This document shows positions 36,532 to 46,408 of a DNA stretch of 64,000 bases, piece after piece. Under the pieces are notes generated by a model, which did not search any database, was not told where the DNA came from, and saw nothing but the letters and a program-made list of their open reading frames with translations. The DNA lies in NCBI RefSeq assembly GCF_014698825.1, contig NZ_JACJTT010000004.1, forward strand, positions 62,001 through 126,000, written 5' to 3'. Position 1 is the stretch's first letter; each line of letters starts with the position of its first letter. The translations under genes were made by a program, and so were the position numbers. The DNA is from Richelia sinica FACHB-800. Lineage in GTDB: Bacteria > Cyanobacteriota > Cyanobacteriia > Cyanobacteriales > Nostocaceae.

Positions 36532-37203
36532 ATGGGAAACAAAAAGCTAATATCTGCTGTGTCGTCACCAGCACCGAAAAGTGAATCGATTTGGCTAGAA
36601 ATGTCTGAGATTCAGGGGTTGGTTGCTGGTGTCGATGAAGTAGGACGAGGCTCATTATTTGGGCCTGTAGTTGCTGCTGCCGTAATTTTGCCGGTACAAG
36701 CTTTGCCAGAATTGATGGCAGCAAAAATTAATGACAGTAAAAAGTTATCTGCTGCCAGAAGAAAGCAATTAGCTAAGAAAATTGATGACTTAGCTTTAGA
36801 TTGGCGGATTGGTTATGCCTCTACGGCGGAAATTGACCAGTTAAATATTTTACAAGCTACTTTATTGGCAATGAAGCGGGCTGTCTTGAAGTTGGAGGTG
36901 GAGCCAGCACTGTGTTTAGTGGATGGTAATCAGTTAGTCAGGGATTTACCCATACCACAACAAACTATTATTAAAGGAGATGAGCGATCGCTCAATATTG
37001 CCGCTGCTAGTATCATGGCTAAGGTATGGCGCGATGATTTAGTCCTGCGGCTAGCTGCTAAATATCCTATGTATCATCTAGAGCGAAACAAGGGTTATGG
37101 AAGCCAGCAACATCTGCTGGCGTTGCAGAAATATGGCCCCTCACGTCTACATCGTCAATCTTTTAGACCTTGCTGTGTCACATCAGAAATATCCACAGTT
37201 TAA
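36532..37203 (+). CDS. rnhB: Ribonuclease HII
   Basis: 223 residues. Removes ribonucleotides from DNA and RNA primers. The DEDD-type active site is visible: VAGVDEVGRGSLFGPVVAAA (Asp and Glu), CLVDGNQ (Asp) and AAASIMAKVWRDD (Asp), with the type-2 GRG motif. An extra ~28 residues precede the domain compared with shorter homologues. It lies 9 bases after rne and is probably co-transcribed; its stop is one base from the stop of the converging DUF1997 gene. Confidence 0.96.
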   Translation: MGNKKLISAVSSPAPKSESIWLEMSEIQGLVAGVDEVGRGSLFGPVVAAAVILPVQALPELMAAKINDSKKLSAARRKQLAKKIDDLALDWRIGYASTAEIDQLNILQATLLAMKRAVLKLEVEPALCLVDGNQLVRDLPIPQQTIIKGDERSLNIAAASIMAKVWRDDLVLRLAAKYPMYHLERNKGYGSQQHLLALQKYGPSRLHRQSFRPCCVTSEISTV

Positions 37204-37204
37204 A

Positions 37205-37789
37205 TTACTCAAAATTCAAGATGGTTAATTCTGAGGAATCATCTTCGATTCCTTGTGTATAGGTTTGACTAACCCAATGAAGATAATCTGCTAGCAGATG
37301 ATGCTGTAATCGCTGTTTAATCGTTAACAGGACACTTTTGAGTAATCCATTACCTGTGGTTTCTAAAATTGGCTTAGGGGTGAGGGAAAATGGCATTGGC
37401 AAATCTATCTGTACTTCTAAATCAGCCCTACCTTCCAGTGTTGTGCCACTACTAGTTTGTTCGGGAGACAAATAGCCCTTTAAATTCAGGGCAAATCTTT
37501 GGTTAACATATTCAAAGCCCAAAATTTCACAGCCTAATGAGCGTAAATAAATAGTACCTTGGGAATCTGCCCAAACTCTCATATCAACAGTAGGTTGTAT
37601 ACTTAAAGACATAAAAGTTAAGGGGCGCATCTTCAGGCGAAATATGTCCTCAGACATTTGTTTAATGCGGCTATTATCAGCCAAGGCACTAACTAAACGT
37701 TGGGGCTGACGCAAGTAATGTTGAATCGGAATAGGCTGCTTGGGGACAGCAATTACCACTGATTGAGAAGCATGAAACTTGGTAGCCAT
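37205..37789 (-). CDS. DUF1997 family protein
   Basis: 194 residues, soluble. The cyanobacterial/plastid DUF1997 family is recognised by blocks such as YLRQPQRLVSAL, RLKMRPLTFM, LEGRADLEVQIDLP and LLADYLHWV; the fold is START/SRPBCC-like. Function is unknown. It converges on rnhB with a one-base gap, an arrangement I recall as common in cyanobacteria, as is pheA on its other side. Confidence 0.85.
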   Translation of the reverse strand: MATKFHASQSVVIAVPKQPIPIQHYLRQPQRLVSALADNSRIKQMSEDIFRLKMRPLTFMSLSIQPTVDMRVWADSQGTIYLRSLGCEILGFEYVNQRFALNLKGYLSPEQTSSGTTLEGRADLEVQIDLPMPFSLTPKPILETTGNGLLKSVLLTIKQRLQHHLLADYLHWVSQTYTQGIEDDSSELTILNFE

Positions 37790-37927
37790 GAGGTAATCAC
37801 AATATTTATTCTCTAATTTTAATATTTTTTAATAAACTAGAGTGAATCATCAAAAATCACTAACTTTATTAATCATCAATCAAAATTGGTGATTAATCAA
37901 TCAAATTTTTCACTAGCATCGACAAGC

Positions 37928-38797
37928 ATGACTCTATCTATTGCACATTTGGGACCTCCTGGTACTTATGCAGAACAAGCAGCTTTTTTCTATCTCAACT
38001 GGCTCAAAAACCATCAAGGTATAGAAGCTGGTTTGCAACCCTATCCCACCATTGCCCAGTCTCTACAAGCTGTAGCTAACCAAAAGGCTGATTTAGCTGT
38101 GGTTCCTGTAGAAAACTCCATTGAAGGAGGTGTGAGTATGACTGTAGATACCCTGTGGCAGTTGGATAATCTGCGAATTCAACTGGCACTGGTATTACCT
38201 ATTACCCACAACCTCATTTCTTGTGCAACTAGCTTAAAAAGTATTCAAACTGTTTATTCTCATCCCCAAGGTTTAGCCCAATGTCAGAAGTGGTTAGGAG
38301 AGTTTCTACCAAATGTCAATTTAATTCCCGCTAACTCTACAGCAGAAGCTTTACAGCTACTTGCTCAAGATGACACGATTGGAGCGATCGCTTCTAGTCG
38401 CGCGGCAAACCTTTATGATCTGCCTATCCTTGCTACAGGAATTAATGATTATCCAGAAAACTGTACTCGGTTTTGGGTCATCACTCAAGGTGACAATCCA
38501 GATATCCCGCACCTATTTTTGGACAACCCCAGACGTACCTCTTTAGCTTTTAGTGTCGCTGCTAACATCCCAGGTGCCTTAGTGCAACCTTTACAAGTGT
38601 TTGCTCAACAAGGCATTAATCTCAGCCGGATTGAATCCCGTCCCACCAAGCGGTCATTGGGAGAATATTTATTTTTTATCGATTTAGAAGCAGATGCTGA
38701 TGCACCTGTAATGCAAACAGCGTTAACTGAGTTAAATAATTTTACGGAAATTTTGAAAATTTTTGGTAGTTATAATATTTTATCAATTCCCGGTTAA
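37928..38797 (+). CDS. pheA: Prephenate dehydratase
   Basis: 289 residues from the ATG at 37928 (MTLSIAHLGPPGTYAEQAAF); an upstream GTG at 37886 adds 14 polar residues and is less likely. It converts prephenate to phenylpyruvate for phenylalanine. The catalytic domain (about 1-185) contains the NCTRF motif; an ACT regulatory domain follows (PGALVQPLQVFAQQGINLSR, IESRPTK), the ESRP element being the Phe-binding site for feedback inhibition. No chorismate mutase is fused, as usual in cyanobacteria. Confidence 0.95.
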   Translation: MTLSIAHLGPPGTYAEQAAFFYLNWLKNHQGIEAGLQPYPTIAQSLQAVANQKADLAVVPVENSIEGGVSMTVDTLWQLDNLRIQLALVLPITHNLISCATSLKSIQTVYSHPQGLAQCQKWLGEFLPNVNLIPANSTAEALQLLAQDDTIGAIASSRAANLYDLPILATGINDYPENCTRFWVITQGDNPDIPHLFLDNPRRTSLAFSVAANIPGALVQPLQVFAQQGINLSRIESRPTKRSLGEYLFFIDLEADADAPVMQTALTELNNFTEILKIFGSYNILSIPG

Positions 38798-38905
38798 ACC
38801 CCTTGATGTGGAAAATCAGAAGCTAATAACTGAGAGTGAAATGAGTATTCAGAATGCTTGTTAGAAATACTACAAGCATTTTGAATTTGTGATTTTCAAT
38901 GTATC

Positions 38906-39556
38906 TCAACCCATTTCATTAAAGGTGTCTTTGAGGACAGAACGTGCAGCTAAATGGTTGCGCGTAGAAATTAAAATTTCTGCTTCTCGCTCTAACCTTG
39001 CCACTGTATCTTGTATTTCTAGTAAAGATTGTTGTTCTGAAGCCACACCGTAGAGATTACTAGCAACCCAATAAGACAATTCTGTGGGCAAGTCCGGCAA
39101 ATCTTCTGGTAAATCAATCTTTTGTTCCGTTAATTTAGCAGAAAGACGCACAACGTCCTGCAATAATTGTTGTACTTCCGCTGCCAAAGGACGTAAATCT
39201 TTGGTGGGAGGTTGGTCTTCAATCCACTCTACTAAACCAACACGATAAGGTTTCTCTCTGACATACTCTAAAACACGAAACCTTTGCTGCCCTAAAGTTA
39301 ACATTTTCATCCGATCATCGGGCAAACGCTGGTAGTGAACAATTTCTGCACAACAACCAACATTGGCAATTGTTCCTTTGACTGGATCAACCATCAACAC
39401 TCCAAACCGGCGATCGCTCTCCAAAATCGTGTTCATCATAATTCTGTAGCGAAATTCAAAGATATGCAGAGGTAAGGGTCTGGAGGGAAAAAGAACCACT
39501 TCCGGTAAGGGGAACAGGGGTAGCTCACGAACTGCGATTTTAGAAGATGATGTCAT
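38906..39556 (-). CDS. Lon N-terminal (LON substrate-binding) domain protein
   Basis: 216 residues: only the LAN/LON domain and a helical tail are present, with no AAA+ or protease part (ELPLFPLPEVVLFPSRPLPL, HIFEFRYRIM, RFGVLMVD). Such stand-alone proteins are widespread in cyanobacteria and plants; function is unknown. It follows the str operon on the same strand but is separated by the terminator at 39653-39681. Confidence 0.9.
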   Translation of the reverse strand: MTSSSKIAVRELPLFPLPEVVLFPSRPLPLHIFEFRYRIMMNTILESDRRFGVLMVDPVKGTIANVGCCAEIVHYQRLPDDRMKMLTLGQQRFRVLEYVREKPYRVGLVEWIEDQPPTKDLRPLAAEVQQLLQDVVRLSAKLTEQKIDLPEDLPDLPTELSYWVASNLYGVASEQQSLLEIQDTVARLEREAEILISTRNHLAARSVLKDTFNEMG

Positions 39557-39652
39557 TGTTACTTGGGTATAAAATTTACTTCTTAAAATTTGGTTTTTCC
39601 TATTTTCCCCGTACTTGCTAACATCTTATCATTTGTTTTCCAGCTAAATAAA

Positions 39653-39681
39653 AAGCCCTGAGAGAAATTTTCCCAGGGCTT
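39653..39681 (-). terminator. Terminator of the str operon
   Basis: AAGCCCTG (39653-39660) and CAGGGCTT (39674-39681) form an 8-base-pair stem with a 13-base loop. On the minus strand it is followed by TTTATTTAG. It lies 74-102 bases past the rpsJ stop. Confidence 0.85.
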
Positions 39682-39754
39682 AGTAAAAAATCAATGCCAA
39701 AACTTCAGTAATCAATAGTTCATTGTTTTTTGCTACTGACCAATAATGACTAAA

Positions 39755-40072
39755 TTAAAGTTTGACTTCAATATCTACACCAGAAGGTAAATCCAACTTC
39801 ATCAAAGCATCAATAGTTTTAGAAGAAGGTTGATAAATATCAATGATGCGGCGATGGGTACGGGTTTCAAAGTGTTCGCGAGAGTCCTTATCAACGTGTG
39901 GCGATCTCAGCACACAGTAGATCCGTCTTTTGGTTGGTAGAGGAATAGGCCCAATTGCTGTAGCGTTGGTACGATTAGCGGTGTCTACAATCTTCTCGCA
40001 AGATGTATCTAATAAACGTCGATCAAAAGCCTTTAAGCGAATTCTAATTTTCTGCTGCTGTAGAGTTGCCAT
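39755..40072 (-). CDS. rpsJ: 30S ribosomal protein S10
   Basis: 105 residues, full length. Blocks [40 protein letters not shown] and [16 protein letters not shown] are those of S10 (also NusE). Last gene of the str operon, 185 bases after tuf. That spacer has a hairpin and an ATTTTAG repeat, so rpsJ may be partly uncoupled from tuf. Confidence 0.98.
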   Translation of the reverse strand: MATLQQQKIRIRLKAFDRRLLDTSCEKIVDTANRTNATAIGPIPLPTKRRIYCVLRSPHVDKDSREHFETRTHRRIIDIYQPSSKTIDALMKLDLPSGVDIEVKL

Positions 40073-40123
40073 CTTTAGTTTTCCTGGTTCTGTGAATTTT
40101 AGACTTTAAATTGAAGGTTTGAG

Positions 40124-40144
40124 ATTTTAGATTTTAGATTTTAG
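40124..40144. repeat. Tandem ATTTTAG heptad x3
   Basis: Three perfect ATTTTAG copies (40124-40130, 40131-40137, 40138-40144), with a related copy near 40095. It lies in the tuf-rpsJ spacer. Heptad repeats of this type are common in Nostocales intergenic DNA. Confidence 0.65.
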
Positions 40145-40198
40145 ATACAATCCCAAATCCAAAATATAGAATCCAAAATTTGGTTGGGGGAAGCGAAA

Positions 40199-40230
40199 GG
40201 AGCAGAGATGTATTTTAGTATCTCCGCTCC
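40199..40230 (-). terminator. Hairpin between tuf and rpsJ (partial terminator or processing site)
   Basis: GGAGC-A-GAGAT pairs with ATCTC-C-GCTCC (40199-40209 with 40220-40230, one mismatch, 10-base loop). On the minus strand it is followed by TTTCGCTTCC, a weak T-run. It starts 28 bases after the tuf stop and could lower rpsJ expression or define the end of a tuf message. Confidence 0.5.
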
Positions 40231-40257
40231 TTGTTCATGAGAGCAAAAAGGTGGGTG

Positions 40258-41487
40258 TTATTTAAGAATCTTAGAAACGACACCTGCACCAATGGTGCGA
40301 CCACCTTCACGAATTGCGAAACGCATACCTTGCTCAATCGCAATGGGGTTGATCAGTTCTACTGTCATTTTAATGCGGTCTCCGGGCATCACCATCTCGG
40401 CTGCACCACCATCATCAGCGGTGAAAGCTTTGATTGTACCAGTTACATCAGTTGTCCGTACATAGAACTGAGGACGGTAGCCAGAGAAAAATGGTGTTTT
40501 CCGACCACCTTCTTTTTCAGTCAGTACGTAAACTTCACCTTCAAATTGGGTGTGAGGAGTGATAGAACCGGGTTTAGCAATTACCATACCCCGTTCAATG
40601 TCGGTCTTTTGAATACCCCGGAGCAATACACCTGCGTTGTCTCCAGCCATACCTTCTTCAAGACTCTTCTTAAACATCTCAATTCCAGTGACGGTGGTAG
40701 CGCGAGTATCTCTGATACCTACCAATTCAACGTTATCGCCGACCTTAACTTTACCGCGCTCAATCCGTCCGGTTGCTACTGTACCACGACCAGTGATGGA
40801 GAACACGTCTTCTACAGCCATCAAGAAAGGCTTATCAATGTCACGCTCAGGGTCGGGGATGTAGGAGTCTACAGCATCCATCAGTTCGTAGATTTTATCT
40901 ACCCAAGGATTTTCTCCCTTTTGGATCTTGTTGTTCTTGGTCATTGCTTCCAAAGCTTGAAGACCTGAACCTCTAACGATGGGGATTTCATCACCATCAA
41001 AGCCATACTCGGTTAGTAGTTCTCTCAATTCTAGTTCTACTAATTCGAGCAATTCAGCGTCTTCCATCATATCTTCTTTATTCAAGAAGACTACGAGTTT
41101 AGGAACACCTACCTGACGTGCTAAGAGGATGTGTTCACGGGTTTGGGGCATAGGGCCATCGGTAGCAGCTACCACGAGGATAGCGCCGTCCATTTGTGCA
41201 GCACCAGTGATCATGTTTTTTACATAGTCAGCGTGGCCTGGACAATCTACGTGAGCATAGTGACGCTTTTCAGTTTCATACTCAACGTGAGCGGTATTGA
41301 TGGTGATACCCCGTGCTTTTTCTTCGGGTGCGTTGTCGATTTGGTCGTAAGCTTTAGCTTCTGCTTTACCCAAAGCAGCCAAGGTCATGGTAATAGCTGC
41401 TGTTAAAGTTGTTTTACCGTGGTCAACGTGTCCAACAGTACCGATGTTAACGTGGGGTTTATTCCGTTCAAACTTTGCGCGTGCCAT
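40258..41487 (-). CDS. tuf: Translation elongation factor Tu
   Basis: 409 residues. Delivers aminoacyl-tRNA to the ribosome. G1 motif [14 protein letters not shown] (residues 18-31), switch [14 protein letters not shown]3 DCPGHADY and G4 NKEDM, followed by the two beta-barrel domains. The ~10-residue loop after residue 180 ([11 protein letters not shown]) is typical of cyanobacterial and plastid EF-Tu. It begins 22 bases after the fusA stop. Confidence 0.98.
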   Translation of the reverse strand: MARAKFERNKPHVNIGTVGHVDHGKTTLTAAITMTLAALGKAEAKAYDQIDNAPEEKARGITINTAHVEYETEKRHYAHVDCPGHADYVKNMITGAAQMDGAILVVAATDGPMPQTREHILLARQVGVPKLVVFLNKEDMMEDAELLELVELELRELLTEYGFDGDEIPIVRGSGLQALEAMTKNNKIQKGENPWVDKIYELMDAVDSYIPDPERDIDKPFLMAVEDVFSITGRGTVATGRIERGKVKVGDNVELVGIRDTRATTVTGIEMFKKSLEEGMAGDNAGVLLRGIQKTDIERGMVIAKPGSITPHTQFEGEVYVLTEKEGGRKTPFFSGYRPQFYVRTTDVTGTIKAFTADDGGAAEMVMPGDRIKMTVELINPIAIEQGMRFAIREGGRTIGAGVVSKILK

Positions 41488-41509
41488 TAATGCTCGTTTC
41501 CTTTTTTAA

Positions 41510-43588
41510 TTAAGCGTTCCCTTTACTTTTAGCTATGATTGCCTCAGCTACGTTGCGAGGCACTTCATCGTAGTGGCTAAACTCCATGGAGAAGATACCG
41601 CGACCTTGAGTTTTAGACCGGATATCAGTGGCGTAGCCAAACATTTCTGCCAATGGCACTTTTGATGCTACTTTCGCCAATCCATTTTCCGTAGTTTGGT
41701 TTTCAATCTGTCCGCGACGGGAAACTAAGTCACCGATCACAGTCCCCATGAAGTCTTCAGGTACTTCTACCTCTACTTTCATCATTGGTTCGAGAAGTAC
41801 GGGAGAAGCTTTATGTGCTGCTTCTTTCATCGCCATTGAACCAGCGATTTTGAAAGCCATTTCCGAAGAGTCTACATCGTGGTAAGACCCGTCTACTAGT
41901 GTTGCTTTGACATCAATGAGTGGATATCCAGCAATGACACCAGATTCACAGCACTCTTTCATTCCTTGCTCTGCTGGTCCAATGTACTCTTTAGGTACAA
42001 CACCACCAACAATCTTAGAAACGAATTCAAAGCCTGTACCTGGTTCTCCTGGTTCCAAATCAATCACAACGTGACCGTATTGGCCTTTACCACCACTTTG
42101 ACGAATGAACTTACCTTCAACTCTAGTCACAGCTTTGCGGATGGTTTCACGGTAAGCTACCTGGGGTGCACCAACATTGGCTTCCACTTTAAATTCGCGC
42201 AACATCCGGTCTACCAGGATTTCTAGGTGTAATTCGCCCATACCGGCAATTACGGTTTGATTGGTTTCCTGGTCAACGCTGACGCGGAAAGTGGGGTCTT
42301 CTTCAGAGAGGGCTTGTAGTGCCTTGGACAATTTGTCCATGTCGTTCTTGGTTTTGGGTTCAACCGCAACCGAGATGACAGGCTCAGGAATAAACAGGGA
42401 TTCAAGAATAACGGGTGATCCTTCATCGCATAGGGTATCACCTGTTAATGTGTCTTTTAATCCTACTGCTGCTCCTAAATCACCAGCCCGCAGTTCGTCA
42501 ACATCTTGACGCTCGTCTGCTTTCATGAGCACTAGGCGAGAAATACGTTCTTTTTTATCTTTGCTAGCGTTAAGAACGTAACTACCTTTTTTCAGTACGC
42601 CAGAATAGACGCGAATGAAGGTTAAGCGACCGTAAGGGTCAGCCATAATCTTGAATGCTAGAGCAGCGAGAGGTTCGTTGTCATCGGAACGACGCTCTAC
42701 TGTTTCACCATTAGGTAATGTACCTTGAATAGCTGGTACATCAATGGGTGCAGGTAGGTAATCTACTACTGCATCCAGCATTAATTGCACACCTTTGTTT
42801 TTAAATGCTGAACCGCACAGCACTGGGACGATAGTGCCAGCGATTGTACCTTTGCGTAGGGCTGTCCGAATTTCCTCTTCTGTCAGTTCTTCACCCTCGA
42901 AGTACTTGTTCATCAGATCGTCATCGGTTTCCGCTACTGCTTCGATCAGCTTGTTGCGGTATTCTGCGACTTGTTCTTGTAAGTCGGCAGGAATTTCTGT
43001 TTCTTGAATATCGGTACCTTGGTCGTTGTTGTACATGTATGCACACATCCGTACCAAGTCGATAATGCCTTTGAAGTCGGTTTCGCTACCGATTGGCAAT
43101 TGAATGGCGATCGCATTTGCCCGCAGGCGATCGCGCATTTGCTCATGCACTCTATAGAAGTTGGCACCAGTGCGATCCATCTTGTTAATAAAGGCAATCC
43201 GAGGCACTTTATAGCGGTCTGCTTGCCGCCATACAGTCTCAGACTGGGGTTGCACACCACCTACTGAACAAAAGACGGCAATTACACCATCTAGCACACG
43301 CATGGAGCGTTCAACTTCGATGGTGAAGTCAACGTGCCCAGGAGTATCGATAATGTTAATTTGATGATCTTTCCAACTGGTACTGATGGCAGCCGCGGTG
43401 ATGGTAATTCCCCGCTCCCGCTCTTGTTCCATCCAGTCTGTTACAGCAGTTCCTTCGTGAACTTCTCCAATCTTATGAATAATTCCAGAGTAAAATAGTA
43501 TTCTCTCTGTTGTTGTTGTTTTTCCCGCATCTATGTGCGCCGCAATACCGATATTGCGTACTTTCTCCAGCGGGTTTGTGCGTGCCAC
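41510..43588 (-). CDS. fusA: Translation elongation factor G
   Basis: 692 residues, full length. GTPase that drives translocation. G1 [15 protein letters not shown] (residues 17-31), G3 DTPGHVDFT and G4 NKMDRTGA are present; domains II-V follow, with the domain IV region [13 protein letters not shown] and domain [12 protein letters not shown] ribosome site (AGGAGGC) precedes the ATG. The 139-base gap to rpsG contains an imperfect palindrome (CGATATA/TATATCG, 43687-43718). Confidence 0.98.
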   Translation of the reverse strand: MARTNPLEKVRNIGIAAHIDAGKTTTTERILFYSGIIHKIGEVHEGTAVTDWMEQERERGITITAAAISTSWKDHQINIIDTPGHVDFTIEVERSMRVLDGVIAVFCSVGGVQPQSETVWRQADRYKVPRIAFINKMDRTGANFYRVHEQMRDRLRANAIAIQLPIGSETDFKGIIDLVRMCAYMYNNDQGTDIQETEIPADLQEQVAEYRNKLIEAVAETDDDLMNKYFEGEELTEEEIRTALRKGTIAGTIVPVLCGSAFKNKGVQLMLDAVVDYLPAPIDVPAIQGTLPNGETVERRSDDNEPLAALAFKIMADPYGRLTFIRVYSGVLKKGSYVLNASKDKKERISRLVLMKADERQDVDELRAGDLGAAVGLKDTLTGDTLCDEGSPVILESLFIPEPVISVAVEPKTKNDMDKLSKALQALSEEDPTFRVSVDQETNQTVIAGMGELHLEILVDRMLREFKVEANVGAPQVAYRETIRKAVTRVEGKFIRQSGGKGQYGHVVIDLEPGEPGTGFEFVSKIVGGVVPKEYIGPAEQGMKECCESGVIAGYPLIDVKATLVDGSYHDVDSSEMAFKIAGSMAMKEAAHKASPVLLEPMMKVEVEVPEDFMGTVIGDLVSRRGQIENQTTENGLAKVASKVPLAEMFGYATDIRSKTQGRGIFSMEFSHYDEVPRNVAEAIIAKSKGNA

Positions 43589-43727
43589 AGTAGCCTCCTA
43601 TAGTTTTTGCCTCATGATATCTTGTATATTACTCTTTGTTAAGATTCTATACTTTTACGGGAAACCGTCTTCTTAGGGAAAATTAGCGATATACCGCGAT
43701 CCATTGGGCGATATATCGGTGATTTTT

Positions 43728-44198
43728 TTAGTAACGATAGTGTGCAAATGCTTTGTTAGCTTCGGCCATGCGGTGCGTTTCTTCACGTTTGCGAATTGCA
43801 CTACCTGTTTCATTAGCCGCATCCATTAACTCGTTGGCTAATCTGCTGGCCATGGTACGGCCAGGACGTTGACGGGAGAACTGCACTAACCAGCGCAATG
43901 CTAGGGTAGTACCACGCTCTGAGCGTACTTCCATTGGTACTTGATAGGTCGCACCACCAACACGACGGGCTTTCACTTCTACTAAAGGTGTGGCGTTCCG
44001 CACTGCTCTTTCAAAGGTTTCTAGCGCATTTGCACCAGTACGTTCTTCAATAGTTTTTAAAGCGTCATAAACTATTCTAGCCGCAAGAGATTTCTTGCCA
44101 TGACGCATTACTCGCCTCATCATCATGCTGACAAGGCGACTATTATAAACTGAGTCAGGCGGAACTGCGCGCCTTTGACTAACACCACGACGAGACAT
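43728..44198 (-). CDS. rpsG: 30S ribosomal protein S7
   Basis: 156 residues. Primary 16S rRNA-binding protein of the 3' domain. Blocks [40 protein letters not shown] and [15 protein letters not shown] are typical; the end KAFAHYRY matches cyanobacterial S7. Second gene of the str operon, but separated from rpsL by 360 bases that contain a hairpin. Confidence 0.98.
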   Translation of the reverse strand: MSRRGVSQRRAVPPDSVYNSRLVSMMMRRVMRHGKKSLAARIVYDALKTIEERTGANALETFERAVRNATPLVEVKARRVGGATYQVPMEVRSERGTTLALRWLVQFSRQRPGRTMASRLANELMDAANETGSAIRKREETHRMAEANKAFAHYRY

Positions 44199-44558
44199 AC
44201 TTCATCCTTAAAATTCGGAAATTTGGCAACGAAATTATATGCTATCAGAACACCGGAAAGTAAAAGCGGTTTAATGTCCCGCTGATTTTCCTCTATTTTT
44301 TGTCTCTAGATGCAGCGAGGCGAAAAGAATTGACCTCCAAACCGCTACCAGATACACAAGGCGACAACATAAGAAACTTTAATATTTAGATTAAAGCGCT
44401 GCTATCGCGGATAGGTTTTTTTTCACACCCTGGCACTTGCTCGCTTAGTGTGGGGTGCAATTTGATTGCTGACAAAAATAGGTCGCCTTTGAGTTCTTTG
44501 GGAGTGGCGGTTGAAGTAAGACGATTAATCAATTTAAGTAGGATTAATCGCCTTGTTC
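44199..44558. other. Long spacer inside the str operon
   Basis: 360 bases between rpsL and rpsG with no gene I can support. In most bacteria this spacer is far shorter. It holds the hairpin at 44518-44554 immediately after rpsL. A second promoter for rpsG-fusA-tuf could lie here; none is obvious by eye. Confidence 0.5.
44518..44554 (-). terminator. Hairpin 4 bases after the rpsL stop (attenuator or processing site)
   Basis: AAG-A-CGATTAATC (44518-44530) and GATTAATCG-C-CTT (44542-44554) form 13-base arms with one mismatch and an 11-base loop. On the minus strand only short T-runs follow (CTTACTTC), so full termination is unlikely. It could reduce read-through or protect the rpsL 3' end. Confidence 0.5.
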
Positions 44559-44942
44559 CTATTTTTTCGCTTCTTTCGGACGCTTAGTTCCATATTTGGA
44601 ACGACCTTGCTTCCGATCTTTCACTCCGGCTGTATCTAAGGTGCCACGGATAATGTGGTATCTCACGCCAGGTAAATCCTTGACCCGACCACCTCGAATC
44701 ATGACCACAGAGTGTTCTTGTAAGTTATGACCGATACCTGGAATGTAAGCGGTGACTTCAAATCCAGAGGTCAATCTTACCCGCGCTACTTTGCGGAGGG
44801 CTGAGTTGGGTTTTTTAGGTGTAGTCGTGTAGACTCTGGTACAAACACCGCGACGTTGAGGGCATTGTTTCAAAGCCGGGGACTTGGTTTTCTGACGCGC
44901 TTTTTCGCGTTCACTACGTATTAGCTGCTGTATGGTTGGCAT
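44559..44942 (-). CDS. rpsL: 30S ribosomal protein S12
   Basis: 127 residues. Decoding-centre protein. The wild-type, streptomycin-sensitive lysines are present in [18 protein letters not shown] and [13 protein letters not shown]. First gene of the str operon; a near-consensus promoter lies 50-79 bases upstream. Confidence 0.98.
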   Translation of the reverse strand: MPTIQQLIRSEREKARQKTKSPALKQCPQRRGVCTRVYTTTPKKPNSALRKVARVRLTSGFEVTAYIPGIGHNLQEHSVVMIRGGRVKDLPGVRYHIIRGTLDTAGVKDRKQGRSKYGTKRPKEAKK

Positions 44943-44991
44943 GAGTTACAGCGCGTGAAGCTGCTTATGGTCTAAGTTTTAACAAATCCTG

Positions 44992-45021
44992 ATTATATCG
45001 TTTTTTGTGATTTTTTGTCAA
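44992..45021 (-). promoter_or_regulatory. Promoter of the str operon
   Basis: On the minus strand TTGACA (45016-45021), an 18-base A-rich spacer, then TATAAT (44992-44997). It lies 50 bases upstream of the rpsL ATG. Both hexamers are perfect consensus. Confidence 0.75.
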
Positions 45022-45080
45022 TCACTAGTGGTCAGTTGTCACTGGCTGACAGTCCATTATAACTGACAAACGACCATTGA

Positions 45081-45407
45081 CTACTGACTAATGGAGAAAG
45101 AATTACCACAGCTACAGGTGCTGATGGCTTGTGGGTTATGAAAACGAAAACCCCCACCCATGAGATCCTCAGAATAATCTAATGTTAATCCATTAATATA
45201 ATTTAGGCTCTGGGTATCTATAACAACTTGAATACCATGCAAGTTAAAAACTTGATCCTCAACTGTTGTTGCTTCATCAAAACAGAGATCATAAAACCAA
45301 TCAGCACAACCTCCAGATTTGACCCGGAGACGAAGCAGAGTATTGGCAGGCTGTTTTGATTTTAATCGCCCGATTTCGTTGGTAGCAGATGGACTCAATT
45401 GAATCAT
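45081..45407 (-). CDS. A-type iron-sulphur carrier (HesB/IscA family)
   Basis: 108 residues from the ATG at 45407 (MIQLSPSATNEIGRLKSK), where the domain begins. The reading frame extends 38 codons further up, with no family similarity. The three conserved Cys are in GGCADWFYDL and CSCGNSF near the end, the [Fe-S]/iron ligands. Family members deliver iron or clusters to apo-proteins. The insertion DYSEDLMGGGFRFHNP is typical. It lies just upstream of the str promoter, on the same strand. Confidence 0.9.
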   Translation of the reverse strand: MIQLSPSATNEIGRLKSKQPANTLLRLRVKSGGCADWFYDLCFDEATTVEDQVFNLHGIQVVIDTQSLNYINGLTLDYSEDLMGGGFRFHNPQAISTCSCGNSFSISQ

Positions 45408-45610
45408 GGAATGTTTGTGACAGAGGTCAACTCCATGATTTATGTTACAGGAGTTCGGGAGTTTAGGAGTGTCACTTTGATCATAGCTTGGGGTGACAAC
45501 ATTGAGTGGGTTGGGACTCAAGATGCGATCGCTGGGGGTGAACTAGAGGAGACAGGAAGATGAAGAGCAAGAAATTTTTTACCTGTCTCCCGTTCTCTAT
45601 GCCCTAATTA

Positions 45611-46033
45611 CTACTTCTGGGTGCGGGCATAATCATCTTGGTAGCGAATAATGTCATCTTCGCCTAAATATTCGCCATTTTGGACTTCAATTAAGACTAA
45701 AGGAATGACACCAGGATTTTCTAAACGATGGACTGTACATTGCGGAACATAGGTAGACTGATTATTACTCAACAAAATTTCGCGATCGCCACAAACTACC
45801 TTAGCTGTTCCTGAAACCACAATCCAGTGTTCACTACGATGGTGGTGCATTTGCAAGCTGAGGCGATGTCCAGGTTTAACTTCTATGCGCTTAATTTTGT
45901 ATCCCCGCCCTTCTTCCAAAACCGTAAAAGAACCCCAAGGACGCAATTCAGTTGCAGCAACACTCTTATTAGCACTAATATTTGGAGACATTGGTAGAGA
46001 ATTGTTCAGTGTGGTTTCAGAAAGTTTAGCCAT
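45611..46033 (-). CDS. Cupin, mannose-6-phosphate isomerase type II-like
   Basis: 140 residues from the ATG at 46033, which has a GAGG ribosome site (GAGGTAACTATGG); an upstream start at 46057 would add 8 residues. After a ~28-residue leader the protein is a single cupin (WGSFTVLEEGRGYKIKRIEV, LSLQMHHHRSEHWIVVSG, VPQCTVHRLENPG), with metal-binding His/Glu in HHHRSEHW. It matches the C-terminal isomerase domain of bifunctional ManC, but the nucleotidyltransferase part is missing. Mannose-6-phosphate isomerisation is likely but not certain. Confidence 0.88.
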   Translation of the reverse strand: MAKLSETTLNNSLPMSPNISANKSVAATELRPWGSFTVLEEGRGYKIKRIEVKPGHRLSLQMHHHRSEHWIVVSGTAKVVCGDREILLSNNQSTYVPQCTVHRLENPGVIPLVLIEVQNGEYLGEDDIIRYQDDYARTQK

Positions 46034-46408
46034 AGTTACCTCATGTAGAGACATCACAAAGCTGTGATTATTTTTAACAATGTATGGATCAAGGGCGTTT
46101 TGACGCTGCCGATGGTCAGAAATGTAATTTCACCTAGCTAAACATAGCAAAAACAAATCTGTTTGTGTAAAAGGTTGCTATACCGGTTTACCTATCTATA
46201 CCAAGTCTTTATCAAAAACAATCCGTCTTTTTCTGAGCTTCAAAAAATAACTACAAAATTTATATTTTCCAAAATTTTCGCTAACAGGAACATGTTTTAT
46301 TACTGCTATTTTTGATACAATTATATCCTTGAATGAATATTAGCTAAAAAAGAATTGCAGTCAATTAATGAAATATTCGTGAATAAACCTATTATTTGAT
46401 TTTCTGTT
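46034..46408. other. Divergent intergenic region
   Basis: 375 bases, AT-rich, between the cupin gene and the pentapeptide-RidA gene. It includes a perfect inverted repeat ATCACA-AAGC-TGTGAT (46053-46068) 20-35 bases upstream of the cupin ATG. No ORF is supported. Confidence 0.5.

Noticed and set aside
40231-40968. Long frame on the plus strand inside tuf (and similar frames opposite fusA and prcA)
   Set aside because: These are shadows of highly biased coding sequence; the opposite strand carries universally conserved genes.
46053-46068. ATCACA-N4-TGTGAT inverted repeat as a CRP site
   Set aside because: A CRP site has TGTGA first and TCACA second with N6; here the half-sites are in the reverse order. 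It may still be an operator for something else.
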